This document shows positions 32,853 through 44,344 of a stretch of DNA of 64,000 nucleotides, piece by piece. The translations under genes were made by a program, and so were the position numbers. Origin of the DNA: Macrotis lagotis. Lineage: Eukaryota > Chordata > Mammalia > Peramelemorphia > Peramelidae. The first letter of the stretch is position 1. Each line of letters begins with the position of its first letter. The stretch covers positions 126,294,319 to 126,358,318 of the forward strand of contig NC_133664.1 in assembly GCF_037893015.1 (NCBI RefSeq). The letters are read 5' to 3'. Below the pieces are notes generated by a model. That model searched no databases and was not told the DNA's origin. It saw nothing but the letters and a program-made list of their open reading frames with translations.

Positions 32853-33000
32853 ATAGGGCAGTTAGGTGACACAATGAATGTAGTACCAACACAGGAATCA
32901 GGAGGACCTTAGTTCAAATCTGGATTCAGACATTTAATAGTATTTACCTAGCTGTGTGACCTTGGGCAAGTTATTTAATCCCATTGCCTTAGAAAAAAAC
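32853..33000 (+). mobile_element. Marsupial tRNA-derived SINE, old copy
   Basis: GGGCAGTTAGGTGACACAAT, CAGGAATCAGGAGGACCTTA, GTTCAAATC and GTGTGACCTTGGGCAAGT with A-rich end. Many more substitutions than the other copies, and no clear duplication. Confidence 0.8.
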
Positions 33001-33179
33001 AAGCAGAAAAAGAAACCATTTCAATTTCACATTCTGAATTTTATGGACCAATATAGTGTTGTAGGAAAGAACAAACTTAATTAGAATAGAAATCAGAAGA
33101 CTTGAGTTCTTGTTAATGCTCTGAGGTTTCCTAGCTATGGAAATTGGGGAAATCTTCAGGTCAATGAATCTCAGTTTTA

Positions 33180-33470
33180 TGAAATTAACAAGCATGTATT
33201 AAACATCTATTCTAATCCAAGCAATGAGAATGAAATGAGAAAAATTCTCTATCTCTTGCCCTCCAGGAGCTTATATTTTGCTGTATGGATGCAGGTTAAA
33301 AAAAAAAGATGTTAATTTGAGAAAGGAGAGAGCTCTGCCAACTGGGAATGGAGCAAATCTAATTGTAGGAGATGATACCTGAGATGAGCTTTGAAGGAAG
33401 TTAAAAGATTATTAAAAGGCAGATAGAAGTGAGGATAAAATCTATTTCATATGCATCAGGTCAGTAAAAA
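33180..33470 (-). mobile_element. L2 LINE 3' end, antisense
   Basis: GTATTAAACATCTATTCTAA, CTTGCCCTCCAGGAGCTTAT, CTGCCAACTGGGAATGGAG and GAGCTTTGAAGGAAGTTA follow the reversed L2 3' region in order. Confidence 0.7.
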
Positions 33471-33599
33471 CAATGTCTTTTGATACACAGGGTATTCCAG
33501 TCATTCCTTCTCAAATGTCTAGCAACTATGGGCAGACACTGGAAAAATCAATCTTTCTCTTTTACTCTCATACATTATTCTGTAGAGGAAAAGGTAAGA

Positions 33600-33850
33600 G
33601 AGCAAGCATTTTGTTCACTGCCAGAATGTGCTAAGCACTGTGCTAAGAGCATTACAAGATTAACTCATTTGATCCTCACAACAAACTTAAGAAGTTGCAG
33701 GTTGAATCCCATTTTTATAGTTGAGGATTGAGGTAAACAGAGGTTAAATGACTTGCACAGTATCATTCAGCTAATAGGTGTCTGAGATTGGATTTGAATT
33801 CTGATTTTCCTGACTCCAGGACTTAATTCTCTATACATTGCTCCATATAT
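33600..33850 (-). mobile_element. THER1/MIR-like SINE
   Basis: TGCTAAGCACTGTGCTAAGA, CATTTGATCCTCACAACAAA, AGAGGTTAAATGACTTGCAC, GGATTTGAATTCTGATTTTC and CTCTATACATTGCTCC match the reversed THER1 consensus over its full length. The open frame covering its left half is translated repeat. Confidence 0.85.
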
Positions 33851-33854
33851 CTAC

Positions 33855-34500
33855 AACCTGTAACCATAACAAAAATATTGCAATTGTCTTTGTTTGCTAA
33901 GAAGATTATGGTGACACTCCTTTCCCTTTCACTCCTAGGAAAGCATTGTTCTGGTCCAAAGTTTATGGTTGTTTCTTTAAAGTCAATTTTGGATTTCAGT
34001 CCACTGAGTCTGAAAGGAAATTTTAAGATTAAAACCATAGTTTTATGTATTACTGTGTAGCATGTATTTAATTTGCTCAAAGGCATCTGAGAGGGATGCT
34101 AGGACAGACTACACAGAGAAAGAAGACTCCCTTTCTAATTTATTGGAATTGCTTGCTGGAAGGCATAGTAAAAACAAAGAAATTTTTATTGATACCTATT
34201 ATTAAAATTCTTAACAGACGGAAAAGAATAAAATAATCCATGCTCAAAAGGAACCAAACTAAGTTTGATCTGAATAGACTAGGTAAGTAGAAAGCAAGTT
34301 ACCTCACAAAATTCTCTTCCCAAAATTCTCTTCCCAAGTACATTTAAAAACTCTATTCTCCACAAAGCTCAAGAGACAAGAGTCCAGGGTACAGTACATT
34401 GACTATGGGAAAAGCTACCCTAGGAAGGAGCTATGAAAAGAGTGGCTATGTTTATAACAAGGAGGAGGTCAAAAAGAGAGGCTACCTATAAGACTACCAT
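33855..34500. other. No recognised gene
   Basis: Anonymous DNA; holds a 15-bp tandem pair AAAATTCTCTTCCCA around 34307-34336. Confidence 0.45.
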
Positions 34501-34505
34501 TTTTG

Positions 34506-35519
34506 GAGGGCAGAGATAAGACAAGAGAGTAGAAGAATAGACTCACCTGAAATCTCCCCCAAGTACCTTAAATAATGACTCTAAATAAATTCTAAAGTAG
34601 CCAAATGCACAAAAAAAGATGAAGTGAAGCAATTTTCCAGACCAAAACAATTTAAAAAGTCAGCAGGAAAATTTGTTGCACTAGGTAGCACAGTCCAAGA
34701 AAGCACAATCCATACCAGCACAGACCAGATCCTAAAAACCAGGTGCAAGTCTCCAGTCAGTTAAATGAATGACAGCCATGGCCAGAAAAGTCTGTCCCAC
34801 CTGGAGGAGAAAGGAGCACAATACAGCACAGTTCATACCAGTGAAGACAGGGCCCAGCAAACTAGGAGTAGAACTTGGGAGAAAGTACAGCAAGTGCTGT
34901 TTCCAAAGTACTCAGCCCTCAAAGCATAAAGGAGTCAAACAATTGATCAGAAGATTACATGGGTCTCTTTGCTAGCACTGATACCAATATTCAGATTCAA
35001 GTCCCATCCTTGGGGGCAGTCCCAATGCAAGGTGGAATATACCAGAGCAGCAGGAACCCTCTTCACACTTTAAGGGCAGGAAAAAAAGTGATTATAGTCA
35101 CTCACAAATCAGATCACTGACCACGAAAGTAGTAAATATACCTCTCCCTAGATTATACCCCCTTAAAAGAACTGAAAGTTGGTCCCTAGAAATATCTCTG
35201 AAAACAATTACACAAAAGTCCCTCTACCCAGAAAGCAGAGCCCCATTTTTTTGCAAAGAGTTAAAAATTAAGTAACAGATTAGGAAGATGAGTAAAAAAC
35301 AGATAGAAAAATCTGCTAGAGAAAGTTGCCATGGTGACAAGGAAGATCAAAATACATCAGAAGAAAATAAAATCCTACATCTAAAGCTCAATGGACAGAA
35401 TAATTCCTTAAAAAATTAGATTTGAACTAATTTTATGGGAAATCAAGAAACAATAAAAACCAAAAGAATGAAAAATAGAAGATAATGTAAATATCACCCT
35501 GGAAAAAGAACTGATCTGA
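34506..35519 (+). mobile_element. L1 5'UTR and start of ORF1 (second 5'UTR type)
   Basis: AGACAAGAGAGTAGAAGAAT, CTCACCTGAAATCTCCCCCA, GTGAAGCAATTTTCCAGACC and AAAGTCAGCAGGAAAATTTG align with the L1 5'UTR at 62820-63010. An ORF1 N-terminal remnant follows (about 35280-35519). Interrupted by a truncated L1 tail at 35520, after which a few ORF1 codons reappear (36319-36360). Confidence 0.7.
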
Positions 35520-36318
35520 TGACAAAAAAGGATCTATATTGGAGAGGATGTGGGAAAATTGGGACATCAATGAATTGTTGGTGGAGTTGTGATATGTTCC
35601 AGTCATTCTGGAGAACAATTTGGAAATTTTCCCAAAGGGTAATAAAACTGTTCATACCTTTTGACCCAGCAATATCACTACTAGGTCTATATCCCAAAGA
35701 GCGAATTAAAAAATGGGAAAATAATTGAAAACTAAGGGGACTTCCATCAATCAGGGAATGACTGAAACAGTTATGGTACATAAATGTTATGGAGTACTAT
35801 GGGTCTTTAAGAAATCATGAGACTTTGGACTTTAGAGAAGCATGTAAAGACTTGCAAAACTGAAGCTGAGTGAAGTGAGCAGAACAAAGCGAGAACTGAA
35901 TAATACATTAACAACATTGTGAGGAGGATCAACTCTGATAGAATACAGCTCCTTTCAGCAGTTCAAAGATCAAGGACAATCCTCAGAGACCTGCTTTAAA
36001 CAATATCATCCACATTCAGAGAAAAAATTATGAAGTCTAGTTGCAGAACAAAGCATACTATTGTTTACTTTTTAAAAACTTTTTTTATTTTTTTTTCTTT
36101 CCCCTTAGTTAGAATTTCTCTTTTACAACATGACTAACATGAAGCAACATTAAACACAGTTTGTACATGCACAACTTTGATCAGATTGTTCACCACCATG
36201 GGGAAGGGGAAGGGAAGCAAGGGTGATAGAAAAATGTGGAATTCATAAATATGCAAATGGATGCATCTTGAAAACTACCTTTTGGAAAAATAAGATAAAA
36301 TTTCGATTAAAAAAGAAA
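35520..36318 (+). mobile_element. 5'-truncated L1 tail inserted in ORF1 of another L1
   Basis: Starts in the ORF2 C-terminus (YWRGCGKIGTSMNCWWSCDM, IPFDPAISLLGLYP) and includes the 3'UTR and A-rich end. Flanked by an imperfect 18-bp target-site duplication: GAAAAAGAACTGATCTGA (35502-35519) and GAAAAACAAATGACCTGG (36319-36336). The right copy encodes the ORF1 text expected of the host. Confidence 0.8.
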
Positions 36319-36361
36319 GAAAAACAAATGACCTGGAAAATAGATCCAAAAAGAGATCATT

Positions 36362-36997
36362 TAAAAAACATGCTTTGTCCTAGTAATACCACTATTATGT
36401 GGTGTTGAGATAAAAGCAAAGTGATAAAAACAAAAAAGGAAAAGGACCTATATATACAAGAATATTTATAATAGTTCTTTTCTGGTGGTAAAGAGTTAGA
36501 AATTGAGGGGATGCCATAATTTGGGGAATGGTTAAAAAAATTATGGTATGGGATTATGATGAAATGCTTTCTGATTATAAGAAATGATGGGCAGAATAAT
36601 TTCTGAAAAACCTGAAAAGACCAACATAAGCTGATGCAAAGTGAAATGTACTGTGTATGACTTAGCTATTCTTAACAATACAATGATCCAAGACAACTAG
36701 GAAGGACTTACAATGCAAAACTTTTCTGTCCCCAGAGAAATACATGATGGTGTCTGAAAATAGATTGAAGAATGCCTTTTTTGTAGATTTTAGTTTTCTT
36801 GGGGGTTTTTGTTTTTTATTTTCTTTCACAATGTCTATTATGAAAATAGTTTCCATGAGTACACATATTTAATGAATATTAATTTTTTTCACTTCTCAAT
36901 CAGGGTGGGGGAGAGAAGGAGGAGAATTCGGGAATCAAAATGTTAAAAATTAATGGTAAGTTGCTCTTACATGTAACTGAAGAAAAATAGAATATTA
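36362..36997 (+). mobile_element. 5'-truncated L1 tail (family Y)
   Basis: Begins in the ORF2 C-terminus (CCTAGTAATACCACTATTAT) and continues TTTGGGGAATGGTTAAAAA, GAAATGATGGGCAGAATAAT and CAAAGTGAAATGTACTGT. It ends ATTAATGGTAAGTTGCTCTT, ATGTAACTGAAGAAAAATAG, AATAAAG. Same family as 13520-13955. 36998-37215 beyond it is not recognised. Confidence 0.75.
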
Positions 36998-37215
36998 AAT
37001 AAAGAATCTCTACTATTGATGAACCCTCAAAAAGCCCCACCATTTTTGGACATTCATTTGGGACAGTGATATAAAGTCAGGGAGATAGAATATTGAGATG
37101 GGTGAAGATCTAGTAGGAAAATTTGGTCAACACATAAAACCTATGAAGATGTAATATGAAAGAAATCTGAAAACATAAGAGGCAAATCTGTAGGGTTTAA
37201 TGTACTTGCTTTAAA

Positions 37216-37227
37216 AGTTTGCATCTT
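37216..37227. repeat. Left target-site duplication of the chimeric L1 unit
   Basis: AGTTTGCATCTT, repeated exactly at 38387-38398. Confidence 0.85.
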
Positions 37228-38386
37228 TTGTTTAAAAAAAGTTGTCTTGTGTACTGCATAATTTGATACCTCTAATATTTTATTTTTTCCTCAAGGATAT
37301 GATTTTTCTCTCAACACATTCAATTATGATCAATATATAGCATGGAAACAATGTAGAAATTATCAGACTGTCTTTTTGTGGGGGGGGAGGGGGAGGGAAG
37401 GGAGAGTGGGGAAAAATGTATAAAATTCAAAACTTTACCAAAAAATGATAAGTAGAAACTACTATTGTATATAATTGGAAAACAAATAAAATATTTATAT
37501 AAAAAGAAGAAATATACAAAAAAATTTATTGACATACCTCAAAGCCAGAATTGAACAAAATAAAAGAGCCTAGAAATAATTGTTCAAGAAATTACCAAGG
37601 AAAACAGCCTTGATATTCAAGAACCAGAGGGTAAAATAAAAATTGAATCCATTAATCACCTCCTAAAAGAGATTACAAATCAAAAACTCCCAGTTAAACC
37701 ATAGCCAAACTTAGAGCACCCAGGTCATGAAGAAAATATTGTAAAAAGTCAGAAAGAAACAATCCAAGTATTGTAGCATCACAGTCAGAATAACACAAGA
37801 TTAACAAATTTTATATTAAAGCTTTGGGAGGCTTGGAATATGATGTTCTGGAAGGCAAAAAGAGCAAAGATTACAATTGACTACCCACCAAACTACCCAC
37901 CAAAAGTTAACATACTCTTTCTGGGGAAAAGATGGACTTTCAATGAAATAGTGGACTTTCAAACTCCTGATAAAGAGATCACAACTTAACAGAAAATTTA
38001 ATTTTCAAATACAAGGTTCAAGAGAAGCATAAAAAAGGTAAACAGGAAAGGGAAATCATAAGGACCTTAATAAGGTTAAATTGCCTACATTCCAAAATGG
38101 GAAGATGATATTGGTAACTCATAAGAACTCTCTCCTTGTAGAATATGAATGTATGCTGTGTTCTCCTATTTAAACATGGTTTTCCTTCTTATCTCATGGT
38201 TTCCTTTCCTTTTCCAAGTCCTAATTCCTCTTTAACAAAATGATCAAAATATAAGGGGAGGGGGGAGGGAAGGGGTGGTAGTAGAAAAATGTGTACTTTA
38301 TAAAGCTGTAATTGAATGAATGTTGAAAAATTACCAAAGTATATAATTGGAAAAATAAAATAAAATATATTTTTGCTTAAAAAAAG
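37228..38386 (+). mobile_element. Chimeric L1 unit: L1 3'UTR followed by an ORF1-3'UTR segment
   Basis: The unit bounded by the perfect 12-bp duplication has two parts. 37228-37512 is the 3'UTR and A-rich end of the L1 family at 2557-4448 (GATATGATTTTTCTCTCAAC, G-rich tract 37380-37412). 37513-38386 is the C-terminal part of a different ORF1 (GGGGAAAAGATGGACTTTCA, AGAAAGAAACAATCCAAGTA) joined near 38160 directly to an L1-type 3'UTR with its own G-rich tract (38255-38277) and A-rich end. ORF2 is absent between ORF1 and the 3'UTR. Only the outer ends carry a duplication. It may be a template-switch product, or a nested insertion whose own duplication has decayed. Confidence 0.72.
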
Positions 38387-38409
38387 AGTTTGCATCTTAT
38401 CTTAAGGAT

Positions 38410-38640
38410 TATAGTGACTACAGCACTAGGCCTAGAGTTGGGAAAACTCATTTTCCTGAATTCAGATCCAATCTCAGATACTTACTAGTTATGTGACCTT
38501 GGGCAAATCCCTTCAATGTTTGCCTCCGTCATCTGTAAAATGAACTGGATAAAATGGCAAACCACTCCAGTCTCTATGCCAAGAAAATTTCAGGTAGGGT
38601 CATAAAGAGTCAGACATGGCTAGAAACTGATCAAAAACAG
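38410..38640 (+). mobile_element. MIR-headed SINE with an RTE-type tail
   Basis: A MIR-like body (GTGACCTTGGGCAAATCC, CCGTCATCTGTAAAATGA) continues into GGCAAACCACTCCAGTCTCT, GCCAAGAAAATTTC and GGGTCATAAAGAGTCAGACA. The latter is the tail known from SINEs mobilised by RTE LINEs. A reverse copy lies at 45615-45870. Confidence 0.75.
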
Positions 38641-38644
38641 CAAA

Positions 38645-39900
38645 ATACAAATCAAACAGAATACATGAAATTATTTTTGTTTTCTGTGGACTTTCCTTGT
38701 ATTTGATAGAAAGGGAAGGATTCAGTACTTTCCTAAGCAGAGATAGACAGCCTGGGTTGCTTCTGCCTTTGAAAGAGAATGCAATCAATACATCAGCAGA
38801 GTGGATGGAAAATCTATAAACTATCCTACAACAAAAATAAAAGACTATATTTTTGACAAGATTCTGCTTTATGATGTTAATGTAGATATAGATCCTGGAA
38901 TCTAATGATCTCCAGTGTATTTAAATCACATATTATCAAAACTGTTAAAGTAAAACAGTCATAGAGTAGTAAAAAGGAATTGGAAAAATATATGTTAATA
39001 AAAATACATACTGACAATGACATAATAAGTAATATGACATCATCCAATGAGTGATAAGTGAATTGACATCATCCAATCATATATGACCAAAAGTCAGAAC
39101 AATTTAAATTGTAACATTATACAATAATAAATGAATGAATAAGTGAATTAATGCATATGTATAAAATCAAAAATAGATGTAAAGCTAAGGAGAAAATAAA
39201 TGAATGGATAAAATGCTAAAAAATTAAAGATCAAGTAACAAATAGATTAACAAATGACTAAATTAATGGATAAAAGAATGAAAATAAGTAAAATCAGAGG
39301 GGAGGAAGGGATGAAGGGAAGATGGAAGAAAGAAAGAAGAGAGGAAGAGAGGAAAGAGGAAAGAAAGAAGGAAGGAAGGGAGGGAGAAGGGTAAAAAAAG
39401 ATGCATGTTTTTATGCAGATTTCAAGACCTCAGAGTTTAAGTTCTCTCTCTTTTTTTATACTGCTGAAAGATTATAAGTGATGACAATCATTTAAACTCA
39501 GTATCCTGGAATTCTTCCCAGACATTCAGTCAGTCAAGAAAGTAGTGACCATTTTTTAAATACTTACTTTGTTCAACTATTGTAAAAGCCCCACCCTAGT
39601 TTCAATTCCAGGTAAAAGGAGTCCTGACACTAGTAAGATCATGGATTTAAAGTTCTTGGTTATCTTTCAAGTTTTTAAAAAAAAGAAAACAATATAAAAT
39701 TGACTTACATACACAAAAAATATATAATTTAGATAAATCCAGATGAATATTTTCATGAAAGTTTTAGGGACAAAAAAGAATAAGAAAAAAGTAAAAGAGA
39801 AACTGATGTCATGAGGTAATCATTTTAATTGCAAATGGTAATTTTTGGCAACAGCCAGGTAAGTTTATTGCTTGAAATATACTGTTGGGAACCATTGTAA
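38645..39900. other. Anonymous AT-rich DNA
   Basis: Includes a degenerate (TGAA/TAAA)n stretch (about 39125-39300) and the purine tract in the next entry; no gene recognised. Confidence 0.45.
39298..39395. repeat. Purine (GGAA/GAAA)n tract
   Basis: About 97 bases of almost pure purine with AGAAAG, GGAAGG and GAGGAA units. Confidence 0.95.
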
Positions 39901-39954
39901 ATTATTATTAACATTACCTGGTGCCTTTGAGCATCAGCAAGTTGTTTGGCTAAA

Positions 39955-40155
39955 TTACCACAGGAGTGGGAGTAGATGAGAGACTGGAAAGGTATTTAGG
40001 CACTGCTGCTTTGGTGAATCAAAGGAGCACTTGTAGATCTTGATGGAGTACTTGTCTCCTTTGTAATCCTTGTCTCCTGCCCCTCCAATGCTGGCCTGGG
40101 GAAGACTGAGGGAGTCCAGGAACTGGGACTCAACAATATACAAGTCAGCATACAT
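39955..40155 (-). other. Coding-like island of unknown origin
   Basis: A 66-codon minus-strand frame with codon use and composition unlike the surrounding AT-rich DNA (ASIGGAGDKDYKGDKYSI, KIYKCSFDSP). Local GC is clearly higher. I do not recognise the protein, and there is no A-tail or duplication nearby. It may be a decayed exon or retrocopy fragment, or chance. Confidence 0.25.
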
Positions 40156-40159
40156 TAAT

Positions 40160-40955
40160 AGAGAACAAATAAAGAAATAAGGATTACATTGGAAATATTT
40201 TTCTAAAAACTTATAAAAGTATGGATCTAATTTTATAGGAAAAAATTACCTTCAATGATTTCAGAATAATTATTTACATTATTTCCCTATGAAAGAAAGT
40301 CTGTAGAAAGCATTACCTTTCCCTAATAAGTAATTATAGTATTGATGAATGTATCTCAGAAATGTTATCAGAATTTCACCTAATAGTAAAAAAAACAAAA
40401 TGCAAGATATTCCCTTATGAATTATAAAAATAAATTTATACTAGTAAAAAATATGGTAAAATTAAGAATGGGAATGGGAATTACATTTTAATTTTGATGC
40501 TGCTATAAGTATTACAAATAATAATGATAATGATAATAGCTAGAATTTTTATAGTTAAAGTTTCCAAAGACTTCACATAAATTTGTGAATTTGAGTTATT
40601 CACAAAACTGTTCTATAAGTCTTGTGGTTTGTCTTTTTTAAAACAAGTATTCACTGAACTCAATAGGTACCCTTTACCTTTCTGCCCATACAGAGTAGCA
40701 TAAAAGTATGTGTCAGCCAAGACTGTAGCAATCATCAAGGAAACTTTTATCTGGAAAAATTCATAGTAGATGGCAGACCTAAAGATGCAGATGAATACTG
40801 AAAAACTAATTTGAAAGAGTTAAATCATTTTAGGTGATATAAGTAGTAATTTACATATTTACAACAACTGATATTATCTATAATATCACTTTCCTTTGTT
40901 GTATGAATTATTTTATTTTCCAACTCTTTGGAAATTTTTGTGCATTTCTAATTTC
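40160..40955. other. No recognised feature
   Basis: Anonymous AT-rich DNA. Confidence 0.45.
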
Positions 40956-40959
40956 ATTC

Positions 40960-41085
40960 AGAGAGATGATATAGGTCATAATGGAGAATCACTCTTCTAA
41001 GTAAGAAGACAGGGGTCCAAGTCCTACCTCTGAAACCTACTGGCTATGTGATCTTTGTCTAGTCATTTGACCTATAAGTGCTCTA
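40960..41085 (+). mobile_element. MIR-like SINE relic
   Basis: GGGTCCAAGTCCTACCTCTG and ACTGGCTATGTGATCTTTGT, then TCATTTGACCTATAAGTG, match the MIR order. Confidence 0.6.
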
Positions 41086-41089
41086 TGCA

Positions 41090-41800
41090 GGGATATACAG
41101 GTAAACATTTAACAACCAACTCTCAAAATAAAAAAAAAATCACCACAAGACATATTTTTTAATTTTAATCTGCATTATTAACACTTTCCCATAACTTTTT
41201 CAAATCTAGATAATCAACAAAACAATGAATCAGATCTTGATTTGGAACTCTTGTCATTTCTGAAGTATAAATGTTCCTGTCAAAAATTAACAACCAACTC
41301 TCCTGAGTCACAAAAATCCAAAAAAATTTCCATTTAATTTCTTGTGCTGACCCTTAATATATCAAAACCTTGTTAAGGAAAGTCACAATATGAAGGGGTA
41401 GCTGTACTCAAAAAGTTTAGGGAACTCCTTTCATGCTTCTTAACCTTGGCTATTGTCTCTTTCTCATTATATGATTAGTTCAACTTTTCTGGAGAAAGAT
41501 ATTCTGGATAATATCCCTTAGATGAATTTTTTGGAGAAGTGATCACTGGCAACATGTTTGTCCAAAATAAATTACTGTTGTTTTTTAAATTAAATATGTT
41601 GAAAATTTGATTTGGATTTAGACATGGAAGAAATAAGTCCTGTACTTATACCTCCTCAAGAAGATGGAGGCTGTCCTGGGTTTTCAAAGACCACGTCAGA
41701 ACTGATCAAAGACTTATGGTTCCATACTTTGAGAACTGGCATACATGAGGAAAGAGAGAACTTAGATTAGAGAAGTGGCCACAAGGGGACAAATTATTTT
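41090..41800. other. No recognised feature
   Basis: Anonymous DNA; short stretches near 41160-41340 resemble each other weakly (AACAACCAACTCTC occurs at 41109 and 41289). Confidence 0.4.
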
Positions 41801-41839
41801 GATCCTAGAAACCCTTTGCATTTAAATCTGAGGACTTGT

Positions 41840-41960
41840 TCTATTCACTATTGAAATGACTGTGGTCAAGTCACTTAGCATTTCTATGTCTTAATCTCCT
41901 CTTCTGGAAAATGAGAAAGTTGGAAAAGATGAGGGATATCCTAATTTGGGGTCCAAAAAC
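41840..41960 (+). mobile_element. MIR-like SINE relic
   Basis: GACTGTGGTCAAGTCACTTA, GTCTTAATCTCCTCTTCTGG and AAAATGAGAAAGTTGGA match the MIR core and tail. Confidence 0.6.
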
Positions 41961-43492
41961 ATTTAAAGAATTATTTATTTATAGTTTTATTTTCCCTGGT
42001 TTCTTATAAAAACAATTTTAAACAGTTTTTAAAACTTTGAGTTCCACATTCTCTCCCTTCCTCCCACTCAACCCCAGCATTGAGAAAGCAAATAATTTGT
42101 TATATAAGTGTGTAGTCATGCAAATCGTTTACATAATAGTTATGTTGTGAAAGAAAACATAAACTCATGTCCCCCAAAAAAGAAGCATCAAGAAAAGTAA
42201 AATTTAAAAAAAGTTTGCTTCAATCTGTATTTAGACATCATCAGTTCATTCTTTGGGGATGGATAGCATTCTTTATCATAAGCTCTTCAGAGTTGTCTTT
42301 GGCCACAGTATTACTAAGAAAAGTGAAATCATTCAGTGCTGATCATCCTAATACTTGCTGCTACTTTGTATTGGGAAATTTCACTTTGCATCAGCTCACG
42401 TAAGTCCTTCCAGGTTTTTCTGAGAGTATCCTGCTCATCATTTCTTATAGCAAAATTACAATTTGTTAATCACAAATTACAATTTGTTCAGCCATTCTCC
42501 CATCTGATGAACATCTCCTCAATTTCCACTTCCTTGCCACCAGAAAAGGAAAGCTATAAATATCTTTGTACCTATGAGTCCTTTCCCTTTTTTGTTGTTT
42601 TCATCTCTTTTGTAATACAGACCTAATGGTGGCATTGCTATAGGTCAAAGGGTAGTCATGGTTTTATAGCCCTTTGAGCATAGCTCCAAATTGCTTAACA
42701 GAATTGTTGAATCAGTTCACAACTCCACCAAGAATGCTTTAATGTCTCATTTTCCCCTCCTTTCCCTCAAATATGTCATTTTCCTTTACTGTTCTATTTG
42801 TCAATCTAATAGATATAAAAGATTAGTGTCTCATGATTTTTGATTTGCATTTCTCCATTCTATAGTGAGTTAGGATATTTTTAAAAAATATGTCTCCAGA
42901 TACCATTAATGACTCATATGAAACTGTTCATATCTTTTATACTTTTGGCAATTGAGGAATGATTCTTATTTTTATAAATTGACTCATCTCTCTATATTTG
43001 AGAAATGAGGCCTTTATTAGAGAAACTCGCTTCAATTATTTTTCACAATTTCACAATTGTATTTCCCTCAATCCTGTTCCCTTACCCCTGGTTATTCTAT
43101 TATCTCTCTTTTCATCCTGTCACTCCTCAAAAGTTTTGCTTGGGACAAGCCCTTTCCACAATCTGCCCACCTTTTCATCATCCCCTCCTTTTGTCTTATG
43201 CTCTTCCCCTCCTATAAGGTAAAATAGATATCTTAGATATCTATACCTATTTATATGTGCATGTTCTTCTTTCTTTGAGCCAATTCTAATGAGAGTAAGA
43301 GTTACTCATTCCCCTTAACTCTCTCCCCTCTTCCATTCCACTGTAAAAATGTTTTATTAACTCTTTTAGGTGAGATAATTTATCACATTTTTATGTCCCC
43401 ATTCCCCTTCTCCCAGCAGACTTCTCTCTCATCTCTTAATTTTATTTTTTCAGATATATCCCTACATATTCAACTCATACTCATACTCTCTG

Positions 43493-43497
43493 TACAC

Positions 43498-43569
<72 letters not shown>
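43493..43569. repeat. (CA)n microsatellite
   Basis: About 38 CA units with one AA interruption near 43517, within the L1 derivative. Confidence 0.98.
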
Positions 43570-44189
43570 CCACTGCATCTAACTGCCCTGATAATAAGAA
43601 AGTTCAGGTGATTTAACAATATCATCATCCCAGGTAAGAAAATAAGCAGTTCAGCATCATTAAATATCTTATGATTATTTCCCTTTCCTGTTTACCTATT
43701 TATGCTTCACTTGAGCCTTATATTTGAAGATCAAATTTTCTTCTCAGCTCTGGTCTTTTCATCAGGAAAGTTTAAATTTCCACTATTTCATCGAAAGGGC
43801 ATCTCTTCTCCTAAAAGAGCATGCTCAATTTTTCTGGGCAATTGATTATTTGTTTTTATTCAAGCTCTTATGCTTTTCAGAATATCATATTGTAAGCCCT
43901 AGGATTCCTTAATGTAGACCCTGCCATAATACTTGAATTGTTTCTTTCTGGATGTTTGAAATATTTTCTCTTTGACTTGGGAGCTCTGGAATTTGGCTAT
44001 AATATTGGGAGTTTCTATTTTGGGTTGTTTTGGAATGGAAATTTGTTTCATTCCATCTTTTTGTGGATTCTGGCACTCTAAAAATTTTTTTAGAGTCATT
44101 TAAAGATTTTTGGAAGAGTTTGAGGGAGATTTCAGGCAACTTCCTGGCATTATTTGGCCATTTTGCCTCTGCTTCCTAAACTTTTTTTT

Positions 44190-44326
44190 TGCAAGGCAAA
44201 TGGGGTTAAGTGGCTTGCCCAAGGCCACACAGCTAGGTAATTATTAAGTGTCTGAGAACAGATTTGAACCCAGGTACTCCTGACTCTAGGGCAGGTGCTT
44301 TATCCACTGTGCCACCTAGCTGCCCC
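44190..44326 (-). mobile_element. Marsupial tRNA-derived SINE
   Basis: Reverse copy: GGCTTGCCCAAGGCCACACA, GATTTGAACCCAGG and GCCACCTAGCTGCCCC. Target-site duplication TCCTAAAC at 44174-44181 and 44327-44334, followed on both sides by T-runs. Confidence 0.95.
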
Positions 44327-44344
44327 TCCTAAACATTTTTTTTA

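Larger units (their letters stand above)
41970..44340 (-). mobile_element. Second antisense copy of the internally deleted L1 type
   Basis: On the minus strand: ORF1 C-terminal part (KTTQNRNSQYYSQIPELPSQ-type frames near 43900-44140), inter-ORF region, and a (CA)n-bearing purine/pyrimidine stretch (43200-43570). Then it jumps to the ORF2 C-terminus (about 43050-42460) and the 3'UTR, with the poly-T end near 41975. The junction near 43020-43060 corresponds to that at 7430-7480 in the first copy. The 5' end is truncated near 44340. A SINE sits at 44190-44326. Confidence 0.75.

Noticed and set aside
43393-43611. 72-codon open frame with a His/Thr repeat
   Set aside because: Translated CA microsatellite in a pyrimidine-rich part of an antisense L1 derivative.
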